Positions 31,740 through 45,240 are shown, counted from the first letter of the stretch. The stretch: DNA of 64,000 bases from Brassica napus (GCF_020379485.1 NC_063450.1:29612137-29676136), one strand, 5' to 3'. A program made the numbers and translations. The notes: generated from the sequence alone by a model not told the origin.

Positions 31740-34700
31740 GAAATCGTTGAAGAGAGTTGTAGGCAACACTTTAGTGAATATGTCTGGATATTGTGAAGAG
31801 GAAGGGACGTGTAGAACTCAGAACTTGACCCATATTAACCTTCTCACGAACAAAGTGTATGTCAATCTCAACATGTTTCATTCTTTGATGCTTCACGGGA
31901 TTGTTGGAGAGATACACTGCACTGATGTTATCGCAGTAGACAAGTGTGGCAGTGGTGATTGGACATTTGTGTTCAAGGAGAAGGTTTCTTATCCAGCCCG
32001 TCTCCGCAACTACATTTGCTATGCCCTTGTATTCTGCTTCTGAACTTGATCTCGAGACTGTAGGCTGGCGCTTGGAGGACCAGAATATGAGGTTGTCTCC
32101 GATGTAGATGCAGTAGCCTGATGTCGATCGTCTTGTGTCTGGGCATCCTGCCCAGTGTAGGCTGTGAGGACGTTTGAGCTTGATTTATGTAGTTGTAAGC
32201 CGTGTGACAGAGTTCCCTGAAGATACCGTAAGACTCGCTTGAGTGCAGTGAGATGAGTGACCCGCGGATCTTGCATGAACAAACAGAGCTGGTGGACAGC
32301 ATACTGGATATCAGGTCTAGTCAGTGTGAAATACTGCAGGGCACCAGCAAGACTGCGGTATAGAGTTGAGTCAGTTATCTTGTCGCCTCCTTCTTGAGAA
32401 AGCTTGGACTTTATGTCGACGGGTGTGGTTATTGGTTTACAATCTTGCATTCCAGCACGTTGCAAGATTTCTTTGGCGTAAGCCGACTGACTTAGAAACA
32501 TGCCTTTGTCGTTGTAATCCACTTTGACACCCAAAAAAAATTTAGCTTTCCCTCGTCCGACATCTCAAACTCCTTCTTGAGCAAGGTTGTAAGAACATGA
32601 CGAAGTTGCGCGGAGGAGGTAGTGAGGAGAATGTCGTCTACGTAGAGAAGAATAAAAGCTTCGTCTATTCCTTTGCTATAGGTGAACAGAGACGTATCAC
32701 TAGTATTTTTTCGGAAGCCAAGACGTTCGACAAAGGACGAGAATCGTGCATTCCAAGACCGGGGGGCTTGCTTCAAGCCGTAGATAGCTTTCTCCAGTTT
32801 GCAAACGTGCTGCGGCTTGGACTCATCTATCATACCTGGCGGCTGGTGCATGTACACATGCTTATCAAGAGTTCCATGAAGAAACACATTCTTGACGTCC
32901 AAATGGTGAACCTCCCACGATCTCTGCAGAGCTAGATGGAGAACTGATCGAATTGTAACCGGCTTCACGACATGACTAAATGTTTCGTCATAGTCGAGCC
33001 CATGTTCTTGTGACTTTCCGTTGGCTACAAGGCGAGATTTGTGACGTCAAATATTCTCATCTGCATCATGTTTATGCTTATAGAGCCACATGGAACACAC
33101 AATGTTAGCATCAGGAGGACGACAAACAAGATTAAATGTCTTATTCTTAATCAAAGCATCGTACTCAACAGTCATAGAAGGGTTCCAGTTAGGATCTTGT
33201 AGAGCTTTTAAGTGGCTGGTTGGAATGGGAGAGACTGTGGAAGTGTTAAGGTTTAGAACCGTTCTCTGTTTTATCGTTCCATCTATGCTTCTGGTTGTCA
33301 TCGAGTGACGTTGAGGAGGAGCAGGGGGAGGAACGATCAGAGGAGGAGGAAGAGTTGTTGCCGTTAGGGGAGAAGTAGCCGAAGCCATTGGTGACTCCAG
33401 TATATTTTGAAACACTGGAGATGGCTCCGGGTTGGTGTCAAGAAAACCATACGGCTGAGAGATTTGAGTGGTTTCTGTTTGAGCTAAAGGGAATATAGAT
33501 TCATCAAATATCACATGGCGTGACAAAATGATTTTTATGGGTGTTAGATCAAGGCAGCAGTAGCCTTTGTGGTTGGTAGGGTAACCAAGGAAGAGACATG
33601 GTGTTGATCTGGCTGCTAGTTTGTGAAGGTAAGAATGATTCAAATTTGGAAAACAGAGGCAGCCGAAAGTTTTGAGGTGAGAGTAAGAAGGCTCTTTGTG
33701 GTAAAGAAGGGTGTAAGGCACTTTGTTTTGAATAGAAGAGGATGGGAGAATATTGAGAAGGTGAACAGCAGTGTGAAGTGCTTCCACCCAATACGTTGGT
33801 GATAGGAGAGCTTGGAAGAGAAGGGTCCTGATTGAGTTATTGATTGTTCGTATCATTCTCTCAGAACGGCCGTTCTGTTGAGAAGTGTGAGGACACGAAA
33901 ATCGGACCACAATACCATTGGAAGAGAAGAAGTTGTGAAACTTGGTATTGTTATACTTGCCACCGTTATCGCATTGAAAGGACTGAATAGTGGTATGAAA
34001 CTGCGTTTTAACAAAGGCAGAGAAGTGAGTGAATTTGGAAAACACTTCTGATTTTCTTCTTAAAGGATATACCCACAAAAATGAGAATAATGATCTAAGA
34101 AAAACACATAATATCGAAATCCACTGTTGCTTGAGATTGATGATGTCCATAAATCAGAATGTACCAATTCAAAGGGAGAAGAAACAGTCTTATATGAATT
34201 AAAAAATGGAAGTTTCAAGTGTTTACCCAGTTGACAAGCCTCGCAACAAAGAGGAAGCTTGTCTGTATCACAAGAGATAGAATTTTTAGAAATCAAAGTG
34301 CGAAGAGAGGCATTGTTGACATGAGCGAGCCTTTTATGCCATAGATATGGAGAGTCAACAACAAGAGCTTGATGAGGTGTTCTCGGTTTATTTATTTGGC
34401 AAGGCACCGAGTATAGCTCTCCCGAGCTGTCACTGCGGAGCAGAATCTTCTTGGTGTTGAGATCCTTTATAGAGAAACCAAAGGGGTCAAATTCAACCGA
34501 ACACCAATTATCGTTTGTAAACCGACGAACAGAAATAAGATTCTTAATGTTATTAGGAGCAACAAGCACATTTTGTAATGACAAAGGACGAGATGAAGAT
34601 GTTAAATGAGCAGAGCCAGAGGAAGATATAGGAATGCGAGAACCGTTACCAACCATGACTGTAGTTCCGGTGCAGTTTTTAAGAACATAATTTAATATAC

Positions 34701-35748
34701 CTGACGTCGAAGCTAAGTGGTTTGTAGCTCCTGAATCCATGTACCAGTTTGCTGCACCAGGATCAGCCAATGTCATGGTATTGAAGGCGTGGGCAAAGTC
34801 TGTGGTAGGCTGGTATTGAGCGTCAGTGAGGAGAGCCTGAGGAGGACGTTGTGGAGCTGAGCCGAGAATGCCTCTAGAATGTTGCTGTATCTAGGGCGTT
34901 GTGTAGTTGGGCCACTGCATCATTGGTCCTGACATGTAAGGTAATGGCCACAACGAGTTCCAGCTGTTGTTACAATTGTTGTTCAAGTTGTTGTTCCTTT
35001 GATGGTTGTTACGTCCACGACCACGACCTCTGTTGTTTTGCTTTCTGTTTCCATTGTTGAAGCATTGTGTTTGCGGTTTGTCAGTGGTGGCTACGAGAAC
35101 TGTCGGGGAAGACGCATTGTCTGATGTCACTGGAGTTTTGTTTCCCTTCTTAAGTCGTGTCTCTTCATTGAGAAGCATTGTTTTTGCGGAGTCAAACGTT
35201 GGAAAGGGTTCCTTGTGTTTGATGACATTGATGATGTTTTCAAACTTCTCGTTCAAACCATTGATGAGATACATGACTAGGGTACGGTCTGGGACTGGAG
35301 CGTCGAGATTGGCCAATAGATCTGAGGTAGATTTCAGGGTCTGGCAGTACTCTTGCACTGTGCGATGTCCAATCTCCGTGGTTCGTAAGTCATGATCAAG
35401 CTTGATTGCGCGGACTTCTTTATTGTTCTTGAATTGATTCTCAATACGTAGCCAAATGTCGCGAGCCGAGCCTTCATTTTGGAACGTACTTCGAAACAGT
35501 GGTTGGGTCAAGGTTCCGTAGAGTCAGAGCTTGACCAAGCCGTCTTTCTTCTTCCATGGTGTGTCATCATCGTTAGCAGGGAGAGATGTGCCGTCGATGT
35601 GACCGAGTACATCAAACGCGAGACAGTGAGTGAGGAACAACTCACGCCAATCGTCATAGTTGTGTTCTTCAAAGTCGAGAATGAGAGGGATGTGATTTTT
35701 GATGTTTGTGACGCCAAAGGCACGCTCGGGGGGATTTGGGGCGGCCAT
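31740..35748 (-). pseudogene. copia gag-pol, multiply broken
   Basis: In order (right to left): gag from ATG 35748 (retrotransposon-gag type, with an RG/N-rich tail near 35000), a protease region with 'WYMDSGATNHL' (about 34745), an integrase zinc region with 'LWHKRLAHV' and a core with 'HSDLW' and 'QQNGRSERM', reverse transcriptase with 'YGLKQAPRSW' and 'LLYVDDILL', and RNase H. Lesions: TGA at 35524-35526 in gag, TAG at 34891-34893 before protease, a one-base frameshift in integrase near 34077-34081, TGA at 33047-33049 before RT, a frameshift in the A-run near 32535-32543, and another in RNase H near 32150. No functional polyprotein is possible. Rightward frames over this region are antisense shadows. 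Confidence 0.9.
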
Positions 35749-35851
35749 TGATCGGTCTTGAGAAAAGAGATTGAGAAGAGAAAAGAGGAGAGTTTAAGGA
35801 GAAGAAAAAGAGAGAGGAAGAAGTTCTCAAGAGCTTATAGCTCTGATACCA

Positions 35852-35984
35852 TGTTAACTTATGTATTTCCGTTGCCTTAACAATGTACAAGACATAATCT
35901 TTAAATACCACAAGTTCGTTTGTCAGTTCCTCTAAACTAGCTTTAGATCCAAGAATATAGGAGATCATTTGGCATATTCTATTA
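35852..35984 (-). repeat. Right LTR of the copia element (5' LTR in element sense)
   Basis: 133-bp partner of the left LTR. It is followed on the minus strand by the primer-binding site at 35840-35851. Confidence 0.9.
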
Positions 35985-35998
35985 TTCTGCTTACTAAC

Positions 35999-36490
35999 CA
36001 GGGGCGGATCTAGTTGTATAGAAGGTGAGGCACGTGCTCCATACTAACTTTATAAATTTTTGTTTGTAACATAATTTTGAGTATGTGAATCAAGCTTATT
36101 TGGTTAAATCATAAATGAGGTCACCCATTTTTTATCTTATTTATTTTGTTGTTGTCAAATTTAACGTGTGCAATTACTCTTTCTTTGTCAAATGTCTGAT
36201 TTCATATTTAATTCTTCGCATTTCTTGTTCTCTTAAATTTATTAAATTTGTTATACATGTCTAATATGTTCAGCTTTGCACTGTAAATATCAATTTTGAA
36301 TTTCCAATTACTTATTTTGTACTCCTTCTATTTTTAGAAGATACATATTTTCTGCTTTATACATATTAAAAGCATTAAATCTGATAATAAATATATTATT
36401 TTATTTGATTAACTATTCAGTGATTTAATATATTTTCTAAGAGTTTATAATTTACTATTATTAACTCATATAAAATGCATTAAAAACTTA

Positions 36491-36522
<32 letters not shown>

Positions 36523-36705
36523 CTTTTAAAGATAAACGTTCTAATTTTTGTAAAAAAAAATTCGGAAAATAATGAATATTTAATTAGTTAAAATATTTAC
36601 TGTAAAAATATAATAATTTATAATAATACCATAAAACTGTCTAATTATTTTAATTAAATTATATATTTGTGCCCCATATAAAATATATTTCTAGATCCGC
36701 CCCTG
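35999..36705. mobile_element. hAT-type non-autonomous element, 707 bp
   Basis: The ends are perfect 15-bp inverted repeats, CAGGGGCGGATCTAG at the left and its reverse complement at the right. The flanking 8-bp duplication TTACTAAC (35991-35998 and 36706-36713) is exact and typical of hAT elements. The interior is AT-rich, with a (TA)n run at about 36496-36522, and codes for nothing. Confidence 0.9.
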
Positions 36706-36713
36706 TTACTAAC

Positions 36714-37501
36714 CATTTTTAATACGAGAAGTTGTTATGATGTCAGTCTGACATTTATAACGTATCTCAAAACCAGAATTTTAAGCCAGTTCCTGGATCC
36801 CGAATTTTAAGCCAGTTCCTGGATCCCCTCGTCTTTTGTTTTCAAGTGTATCACTACTTTTATTCCGGCTGTTAAGTAGCCTTTTTGCCTTAGGAATCCT
36901 GTATACTTAAGAGATACATGCATTAATTAGTCCATGCTACGAGTGAGAACTACTTCATCATACTAATTCAGTAATCTGACTTTAAAAAAGCTTCATGTGC
37001 TTCGCTTCAAGAACTACCAACATTCACCAGACAGCGGACGCAGAGTTCAGTTAGAAACATAGAAACTGAGCTAAAGGGGATGAGTTTGAGCTTTAGGCCT
37101 TGTGAATAGAGGGATATGAATATGAATTGTTTTTTTTTACCTTGTTCCTAGAGAATGAATAGTAGAACACGTTGAGGAAATAACACAGCAGCTACATGCA
37201 GCAGAGATTATTGGTCAGAGACCAATTTGGTTGGTTGGTTCGTGTCTTTCACTGGTTTGCAATGTTAGCCAACGTCTGGTGTTTGCCTCTGATTCTTCTT
37301 TTCATGTTTATTAGTGTTCCTCAAAGGAGTTTCTAAGCACTAAAATATAATTGAGGTAGCAATTTGCTATATTATTATAAAATTGGGTGTTAACTTAAAT
37401 AAGAAAAGAAGAAACGACGTCGTATGAAGATCATATTTCGTTCCTCGGCTAATCACAAACCAGTGAGCGAGTGAGAGAGCTATCAATTCGAAAAAACAAC
37501 A
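36714..37501. other. Intergenic DNA upstream of the Era-like GTPase gene
   Basis: No gene is recognisable, although a small gene (At5g66480 in my memory of Arabidopsis) might be expected here. A perfect 26-bp tandem duplication (36776-36801 and 36802-36827, containing CCAGTTCCTGGATCCC) is present. The last 120 bp should contain the GTPase promoter; no clear TATA box. Confidence 0.5.
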
Positions 37502-39742
37502 ATGGCGGCCACTCCGCACGTTTCGCCCACTCTTTCCCGCTACAAATTCTTCTCCCCTTCCGCAGTCGAAAACCGTAATTTCTATCCACATCAAAACATC
37601 GATAGTCGTCGTCGGAGGAGATTGACCAAATCGCATCTTCAAGCGCATAACAATGGTACCGTTATTAGCTACGGTCCTCGGACGACGGAACTCGCCTCCT
37701 CGAAGAAACTATGGATTAGGCAAACGGAGGTTGAGCAATCGCAAATAGAAAATGAAGAAGAAGAGGAGGAAGAGGATATGAGTGACGAGGCGAGTCTGCT
37801 CTCGCTGAGCATGAAACCGGACAGAAACATGGCGTTGCTAGACGATTACGAGATGGAGGAGGAGCTCGGCCACACTCCTCCTGATACCAATCATCGCAGC
37901 GGTTTGTTTTTTTCTCCTATTCCTAATCGATTTTTAGGATGATGATGATGATGATGATGGTATTATTATTATAATAATAAAATAGGATACGTGGCGGTGG
38001 TTGGGATGCCGAACGTGGGGAAAAGCACGCTTTCGAATCAAATGATTGGTCAGAAGATCTCCATTGTTACTGATAAGCCTCAAACCACGAGGCATCGGAT
38101 TCTCGGCATCTGTTCCACCCCTGATTATCAGGTTTGAATCCTTTCTCTCTTGTTATACATTAGAAATTAAGAAGCAATCTTGTGTTGCAGATGATACTTT
38201 ATGATACGCCTGGTGTAATCGAGAAGAAGATGCACAGGTTAGACACTATGATGATGAAGAATGTTCGTGATGCTGCCATCAACGCCGACTGCGTTGTCAT
38301 TCTTGTTGATGCTTGTAAAACTCCTGCTAATGTATGCTGCTTGATTTAGATTCGCCCTGGACTGAGTTAAGTTTAGTATTATTCCCTCTCCTCTCATAAT
38401 TCTATTGGATTGTGTTTATGCGCTAGCTAGATAGACCAAGTCTTGAAAGAGGGCTTGGGAGATCTCGAAAAGAAGAGGCCACCCATGCTGCTTGTTATGA
38501 ATAAGAAAGATCTCATCAAACCTGGTGAGATTGCCAAGAAACTCCAGGTGAGTTTCTTGGTTACCACCATTCTAGAATGTACTTCACTATATTAAAACTT
38601 GAGATCCATATTTGGTGGAGTCATAGTAAATATTCTTTGCTTAATAGATGCTGCAACTCCTCCTTTGCAGTGGTATGAAAATTTTACAGATGTTGATGAA
38701 GTTATGCCTGTTAGTGCTAAGTACGGACATGGAGTGGAGGACGTGAAAGAGTGGATCTTATCCAAACTTCCCTTTGGCCCACCTTATTATCCCAAGGTAT
38801 ATTTTGAAAAAAATAAACTCTCTCCTGTGCTCTTGTATACCAGAGCTCATGACTAATTTGCTTAATATTGTGAGGTTTATTTGTATTTACACATGCAACA
38901 AATTTGCTTGCTTAATGTCATATACGGGTATTGGACTCTCTAGGATATTGTGAGTGAGCACCCGGAGAGATTCTTTGTTGCTGAGATCGTTAGAGAGAAG
39001 ATATTTATGCAGTACCGAAATGAAGTTCCTTATGCATGTCAGGTAAGCTGACAAGTTTGCAACCTTGTTTCTTCTCTCTCTCTCGAGTCCTATTAATAAC
39101 TTGTGGGCTTAAGTCATGTTTGCTTATTGCTTCGATGTGGCAGGTGAACGTGCTGAGCTACAAAACTAGACCAGCTGCAAAAGATTTTATTCAAGTTGAA
39201 GTAGTCGTGGATAAAAATTCTCAGAAGATCATCCTTATCGGAAAAGTAAGTATTACATTTACAACCCTTAAACATCAAAACGTTAAATGCTGATTTGCAT
39301 TGAGAAATCCTTGTGATCTTAGGCCTCTTGTTATAACATGTTGTAGCTAGGTTTTGTGGACATTCATAATAAAGTGCATACCAGTTTATTAGCTGTTCTG
39401 CTCAAAGATCAATAAGGTCTCAACCGGAGACAAGTTTATCTCTGACTAAGTTAGCTGAAATGGGTTTCAATGTGATATACTATAGGAAGGGAAGGCTTTG
39501 AAAACGCTAGCAACGGCTGCTCGACTAGACATTGAAGATTTCCTTCAGAAAAAAGTCTTCCTTGAGGTGCGCTTAAAAATGTTCATGAATCATTTACATG
39601 TATAAATATCAAATGAACATATGATTGATTACACGTATAAAATGGGGGAATGAAGGTGGAAGTGAGAGTGAAGGAGAACTGGAGACAAGATGAGGGACTT
39701 CTCAAATACTATGGCTATGGAGGACAGATCCGAGCTATGTAA
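37502..39742 (+). CDS. Era-type GTPase, plastid (At5g66470-like)
   Basis: Nine exons (37502-37901, 37986-38131, 38191-38331, 38431-38547, 38671-38796, 38944-39042, 39144-39245, 39486-39566, 39656-39742) join in frame to 432 aa. A long Ser/Thr/Arg-rich N-terminus with an acidic stretch (EEEEEEEED) looks like a plastid transit peptide and linker. All GTPase motifs are visible: G1 'GMPNVGKST', G2 'QTTRHR', G3 'DTPG', G4 'NKKD', G5 'SAK'. A C-terminal KH RNA-binding domain follows ('[19 protein letters not shown]' to '[11 protein letters not shown]'). Era proteins bind the 3' end of small-subunit rRNA and help mature the 30S particle; here probably the chloroplast ribosome. Confidence 0.95.
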
Positions 39743-41630
39743 GTAAGTAGTGTGTATTGATCGGCTTCAAATGGGATATGAACAAGGGTAGAAAGTGCAA
39801 ATGGCAAGACAGGTCAGCTTTTTCCCCATTTTTGTTTTGTTTTGTATGTATTAATCGATACGGCTCAGCCTCAGAAATGCTTTTTGTCTTTAATCTCAAG
39901 ATGATTCATCTGAAAAATAAAACTCTTTCTTCTTTTGTTTTGTTCCACTAACTAACCACAGAATATTAATCTCATTTCATAGTCACAGGTAGTTAGTAGA
40001 CTCTCAACCTAATACACGGTAATATATAAACAATTACAATAAAATTTTACTTTTCTAAAAGCTGGCCGTAATTTATGGCGAGTGATACGTAGTAGAGTGA
40101 ATTGGTTGAGTCGGTGGAAAGTTAGAACCGCTCATTTTGTCGTCAAACCAACTGAAAAAATCTAGAGAGCAACGGCACATGAGTGTCTGTATGGCCTTTA
40201 AATTAAATTATAGAGATGCACCGACCCATAAAGCCAGGAAGGGTCAATCAAGTAAAAGTTAGAGGGGCTCTGTATCCATGAGTGGAAAGACGCGTGGGTT
40301 ACTGCTACAAGAACCTACGAAACGCTGCCACGTGTAACATGATCCGATGCTGAAGCATTAAGGCATGTGTACGGTTACGCTTGCGTGTTAAGTGGGGACT
40401 CTGTCGCTGATTTCACGCTTTCTTTGTACCTTTGATTGATTCGGACCAAAATTGGCGGAATCACCTGCTTTACTTCCTACGTAAAACACCTTTTCAAAGT
40501 TTAAGTGTGACAGTAAGTTATGAATGGAAGGGCAGGACAAGTGCTCTTGTATACGTTCAGTTCTCCCACAATACATTCACCATTCACGTTTTTCTGTTTG
40601 GAAAAACAGTTTAAGCGGGAGATCTGCATGCAGTTCAATATTTTTTTTTGTGTGGAAAAAACGGGAAATCTGCATCCATATCTCATCCGCTAACATTTGG
40701 TGGTGTTGATCTGTTTTTTTTTTCTTTTTGATAAAAAATAATTTTGTTACAAATACTTGACTTTAAAATATATTTATCTGATTTTATAAATAATGTACAA
40801 TGATTAGTTCAAACTATATAGTTTACACTAATACTGTTTGTGTTGTTTTAAAATTATAAGCATGATGTTCAATCGCCGACAAAACACAACATTTTCAAAG
40901 GAAGAAGATATAAATTTTTTTGCATAAATATCAACAAAGGTAAGTAGTTAATATTTTTTATGTTTTAAAATAGTTAATATATAGGTAAATGATTGAAATT
41001 TTGTAAATCTATTGAGAGAAGACAATTTTAAATGAAATCTTAACCGAGAACGTGTATTTATTGAATTGTACGATCAAATAATTTTCATGACTAATTACCG
41101 TTTCAATTATTTTACACCCACTGGTAGAGAGTTTCCCGGTGCTAAATTTAACCAAAAGTTCAATATTAGTGTAACCTACCGGTTTTCTCAAGAAAATCTT
41201 GATCCCCTAAAAAGAAAATAAAAGAAGTATAAGTATCTTATAAAACATTTACAGGTATTTTGGCCGATCCTATAACATTTAAGATATTTGTTATATATCT
41301 AGGTGTAATTTTATTGTTATAATATATGATCCATAGTTTTGAACTGATTTTGTCATTCATAAGTTATAATAAATTATTTGATCGGTTTGATCTGTTTCTC
41401 TCCTGCATGATCCGTTTGATCTGCACTTGTCCCGCTTGATCTGCACTTGTCCTGTTTGATCAGCATGATATGATATGATATGATCTGTTCGGTTAGAACT
41501 GTTTTTACCATTTGAAGCGTAACTGATATTATGAGATTTATGATTTATAACACACCATTAATTTCCTTATACTACAACAATTTAAAATTTGGAGAAATAA
41601 TACCATTCAGTAATCAACCACTCATATAAA
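39743..41630. other. Intergenic AT-rich DNA with short repeats
   Basis: No coding gene is supported. A G-box-like CCACGTGTAAC lies at about 40329-40339. At 41394-41485 are tandem units of 'TTGATCTGCACTTGTCC' and a (TGATA)n run. The 9 bp TCATATAAA at 41622-41630 is the left target duplication of the next element. Confidence 0.5.
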
Positions 41631-42640
41631 GGGGTTTTTGCCAAAACTAACCCACAACTTGATTTTAACCCCAAACTTATACCCAAACTTGAATCAAATG
41701 CAAAACTAACCTAAAAGCCTAGTGAAATTACAGCTCAGCCCCTTGTGACCAAACAAAAAAACAGAAGCCATTTTTACGAATATAGCCCTAGTAAATCGTC
41801 TGAGTCGTCTGAGATGTTGGAAGTCGTCTGGACGATTGAAGTGTAAGTCGTCTGGTACCGGTTTATTTTAAAAATAATTTATAAATCTTGTAAAAAAATA
41901 TTTTGATGCGTGAAAAATAAAAATCAAGTAATTATAAACAGTTTTAAGTGATATAAATTAAGATATGATAAAATTGATTTGTCTTGAAGATAGATGAGTG
42001 GAAGTAGTGAATCATGAAATACTTTGGTTTAGGAGTTTGGCAAACATATGTTGTAGTATTGTATGTATTGTTAGGGTTAGATTTTGGAAAACTAAAATGT
42101 TTTTTTCAAAAATTAGTTTTCACCTATATGTGTTTATTTATGTGTATAGTAAACACTTTTCAAGTTTGATTTGATTTTATGAAGTCTTTAATTAGATAAT
42201 TAAGTTTAGGGGTTATGTTTAGGGTGTGGACGACTTATATTTCAGTCGTCTGTTGAATAATTTACTCGGACGACGTATATTTTAGTCGTCTGTTGAATAA
42301 TTTACTCGGACGACTTACATTTCAGTCGTCTGGTGAAGAAATTAAAACAGATGACTTACATGTAAGTCGTCCAAATATTCCCGCCTAAAATTTTTTAAAA
42401 AAATTATTTTCCCGCTTAAATAATTTAAACCAGACGACTTACTTGTAAGTCGTCTGGAAAGTCTTCTATTTTAGTTTCCCGCTAAAAATATTTAATTTTC
42501 CGCTAAAAATATTAAACTCTTCTGGACGACTTACATGTAAGTCGTCTGTTTTAATTTCTTCACCAGACGACTGAAATGTAAGTCGTCCAGGAAGTCGTCT
42601 GAGTAAAAAATATTTAATCTAATTGGATTTTTTGTCTCCC

Positions 42641-42649
42641 TATATAAAG
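42641..42649 (+). promoter_or_regulatory. TATA-like box inside MULE copy 2
   Basis: TATATAAAG, with the same downstream CT-rich leader and small MAATKM frame as in copy 1. Confidence 0.4.
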
Positions 42650-43036
42650 AAAAATTTACACATTCTCTCTCCTCCTCTCGAATGGCTGCAACAAAAATGT
42701 AATGTTCATCATTCTAAAACTCTCCAACTTCTCTCTAATCTCTTTGACTTGAAAACACCAAACTTTATATGAATTTTTCAGTTTTGTCTCATGTATTTCT
42801 TACAAATCTATCTCTTTTACAGTTTTTTAATCAAATGGTACTCATCTTCCATTAATTTAAAGGTAAATCTATTAATTTTAGATATGTATTTTTGTGTGTT
42901 CTATAAATGTAGATTTATCTAATCTTCCACTCATTTTCTCTATTTTTAAGTCATTTGAACGTTTTTGGATATGCAGATTTTTCAGATCTGGATTTGATAT
43001 GCAGGTTTTTCAGATCTGGAAGACTTCTTGGACGAC

Positions 43037-43805
43037 TTACCTGTTAGTCGTCTGGAAGTCGTCTCTGGAAGTCGTCTGGACTTCCAGGAAGTCGTCTGGA
43101 CTTCCAGGAAGTCATCTGAACTTCATGGAAGTCTTCTGACGAAGTCTCCCTTTCATAATAGATCTGAGCGTTTTGATAAGTTCTTATGTCTGATTTTTCT
43201 TCATTTGGTAATTTCTTGTTGTATAAAGTTCTTACTTTTTTCCCAAACTAAAACTCTCCAAACCCACTCTAATCTCTTTGACTTGAAAACACCAAACTTT
43301 ATATGAATTTTCCAGTTTTGTCTCATGTCTTTCTTACTAATCTATCTTTTTTGCAGGTTTTTAATTAGATGGTACTCATCTTCCACTAATTTAAAGGTAG
43401 ATCTATTATTTTTAGATATGTATTTTTGTGTGTTCTGTAAAGATAGATTTATCTAATCTTTCACTCATTTTTTCTGTTTTTAAGCCTTTTGAACGTTTTT
43501 GGATATGCAGGTTTTTCAGATCTGGATTTAATATGCAGGTTTTTCAGATCTGGAAGACTTCTGGGACGACTTACCTGTTAGTCGTCTGGAAGTCGTCTGG
43601 AAGTCGTCTGGACTTCTTGGAAGTCTTCTGACAAAGTCGTCTGGACTTCCTGTAAAGTCGTCTGGACTTCCTGTAAAGTCGTCTGGAAATCGTCTGAACT
43701 TCCTAAAAGTCTTCTGACAAAGTCGTCTGAACTTCTTGGAAGTCGTCTGAACTTCTTGGAAGTCGTCTGGACTTCTTAGAAGTCGTTTGGACTTCTTAAA
43801 AGTCG
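43037..43805 (+). repeat. Minisatellite arrays of MULE copy 2
   Basis: The first array (about 43037-43137) has only three or four 20-bp GTCGTCTGGACTTCC-type units against about ten in copy 1. The second array (about 43575-43805) is also shorter than its counterpart. The DNA between them is nearly identical to copy 1. Confidence 0.8.
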
Positions 43806-44439
43806 TGTGGTCTTGTCTACTCAAGTGGAATTCAAGCTTGTCTTTGTAGAGGAATGATCTATAATAGTTTTGTTTGTGGTCTGTTTTGTGAATTGCATGT
43901 CTACTCTTTTAGTTGTGAATTTTTTGTAAAATCAGTAATAATGTTTTCCAAGATGTATTAAATGTGCTAACAATGTGTTTACACATTTACAAATCAATGA
44001 AATAATAGACTTCAGTAGCCTTTTTCTTATCTTTGGATCTCTCATATGCAATAATAAACTCCAATGGCCTTTTTCTCATCTTAATAAACAAGAATGTTGG
44101 TAGCTTTATATTGATACAACATTTTAAGAAGTATTTTAACACTTCTTCCAACTCATAACAATAGTCATTATTATTGTCTATAACAATAATACTTAAGAGA
44201 TGGAAACAAACAATAGTAACTAGTCAAAGCATATCATATTTTATTATAAGTTTGCGTTGAAAAACTTAGTCAAATTTAGTAAAACTAAGGGAGAGAACAT
44301 ATTTTGTAAATATGAGTTTTACATATCTTGAAGTTACTTATCACTCTTAAAAATACAAGTTATTCAAAAACTAACGTAGAAGACTTAAAAACTAGCGGAG
44401 AAGACGCGGACGACTTCAATCTAAGTTGTCCAGACGACT

Positions 44440-45240
44440 AAACTATACGTCGTCTGGTCAACACAGAGGTTATTTTTGCAATTGACTTTGAAATCTGTTA
44501 TTTCGGACGACTGAAAAATAAGTCGTCTACTATTGTTTGGCTAAAAAAAAAACTCCAAAAAAGCTAGACGACTTACATTTCAGTCGTCATAGGTTAGTTT
44601 TGCATTTGACTGGATAATTTCAGAAGTTTGACTTTTCTGGACGACTTACATTTCAGTCGTCTAGTGAAAATTAAAATAATAATATTTTTTTTAAAGTAGA
44701 CGACTTACAGTTAAGTCGTCATAGGTTAGTTTTGCAATTGAAAAAAAAAACTTCAAGATTTAATTATATACAGACGACTTATAATTCAGTCGTCCACGAG
44801 ACGACTGAAATGTAAGTCGTCCAGGATTTACGAGGTTTGACCAGAATCTCAGAAAAAAATCCTGGACGACTTACAAGTAAGTCGTCTCGTGGACGACTGA
44901 AGTATAAGTCGTCTGTGTATAATTAAATTTTGAAGTTTTTTTTTCAATTGCAAAACTAACCTATGACGACTTAATTGTAAGTCGTCTACTTTTAAAAAAA
45001 TATTATTATTTTAATTTTCGCCAGACGACTGAAATGTAAGTCGTCTGGGGAAGTCAAACTTCTGAAATTATCCAGTCAAATGCAAAACTAACCTATGACG
45101 ACTGAAATGTAAGTCGTCTAGGTTCTTTGGAAATTTTTTTGAAACCAAACAAAAACATACGACTTAACTTTCAGTCGTCTCAGGTTACAGATTTCTAAGT
45201 CAATTGCAAAAATAACCTCTGCGTTGACCAGACGACTTCC
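44440..45240. repeat. Large imperfect palindrome in MULE copy 2
   Basis: Same foldback as at 24587-25350. Here it contains one extra AGTCGTC hairpin unit near 44780-44808 that copy 1 lacks. Confidence 0.75.

Larger units (their letters stand above)
31559..35984 (-). mobile_element. Ty1/copia LTR retrotransposon with 133-bp LTRs
   Basis: The two LTRs (31559-31691 and 35852-35984) are each 133 bp and differ at five positions by my count. The element is transcribed leftwards. Next to the right LTR is TGGTATCAGAGC on the minus strand (35840-35851), a classic initiator-tRNA-Met primer site of copia elements. A purine tract (GACTGAGGGGGAG, minus strand, about 31692-31704) abuts the left LTR. The flanks are TTTTG (31554-31558) and TTCTG (35985-35989), a 5-bp duplication with one change. 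Gag and pol lie between but carry several lesions. Confidence 0.92.

Noticed and set aside
31738..32043. Rightward 101-codon frame
   Set aside because: Antisense of the copia RNase H region.
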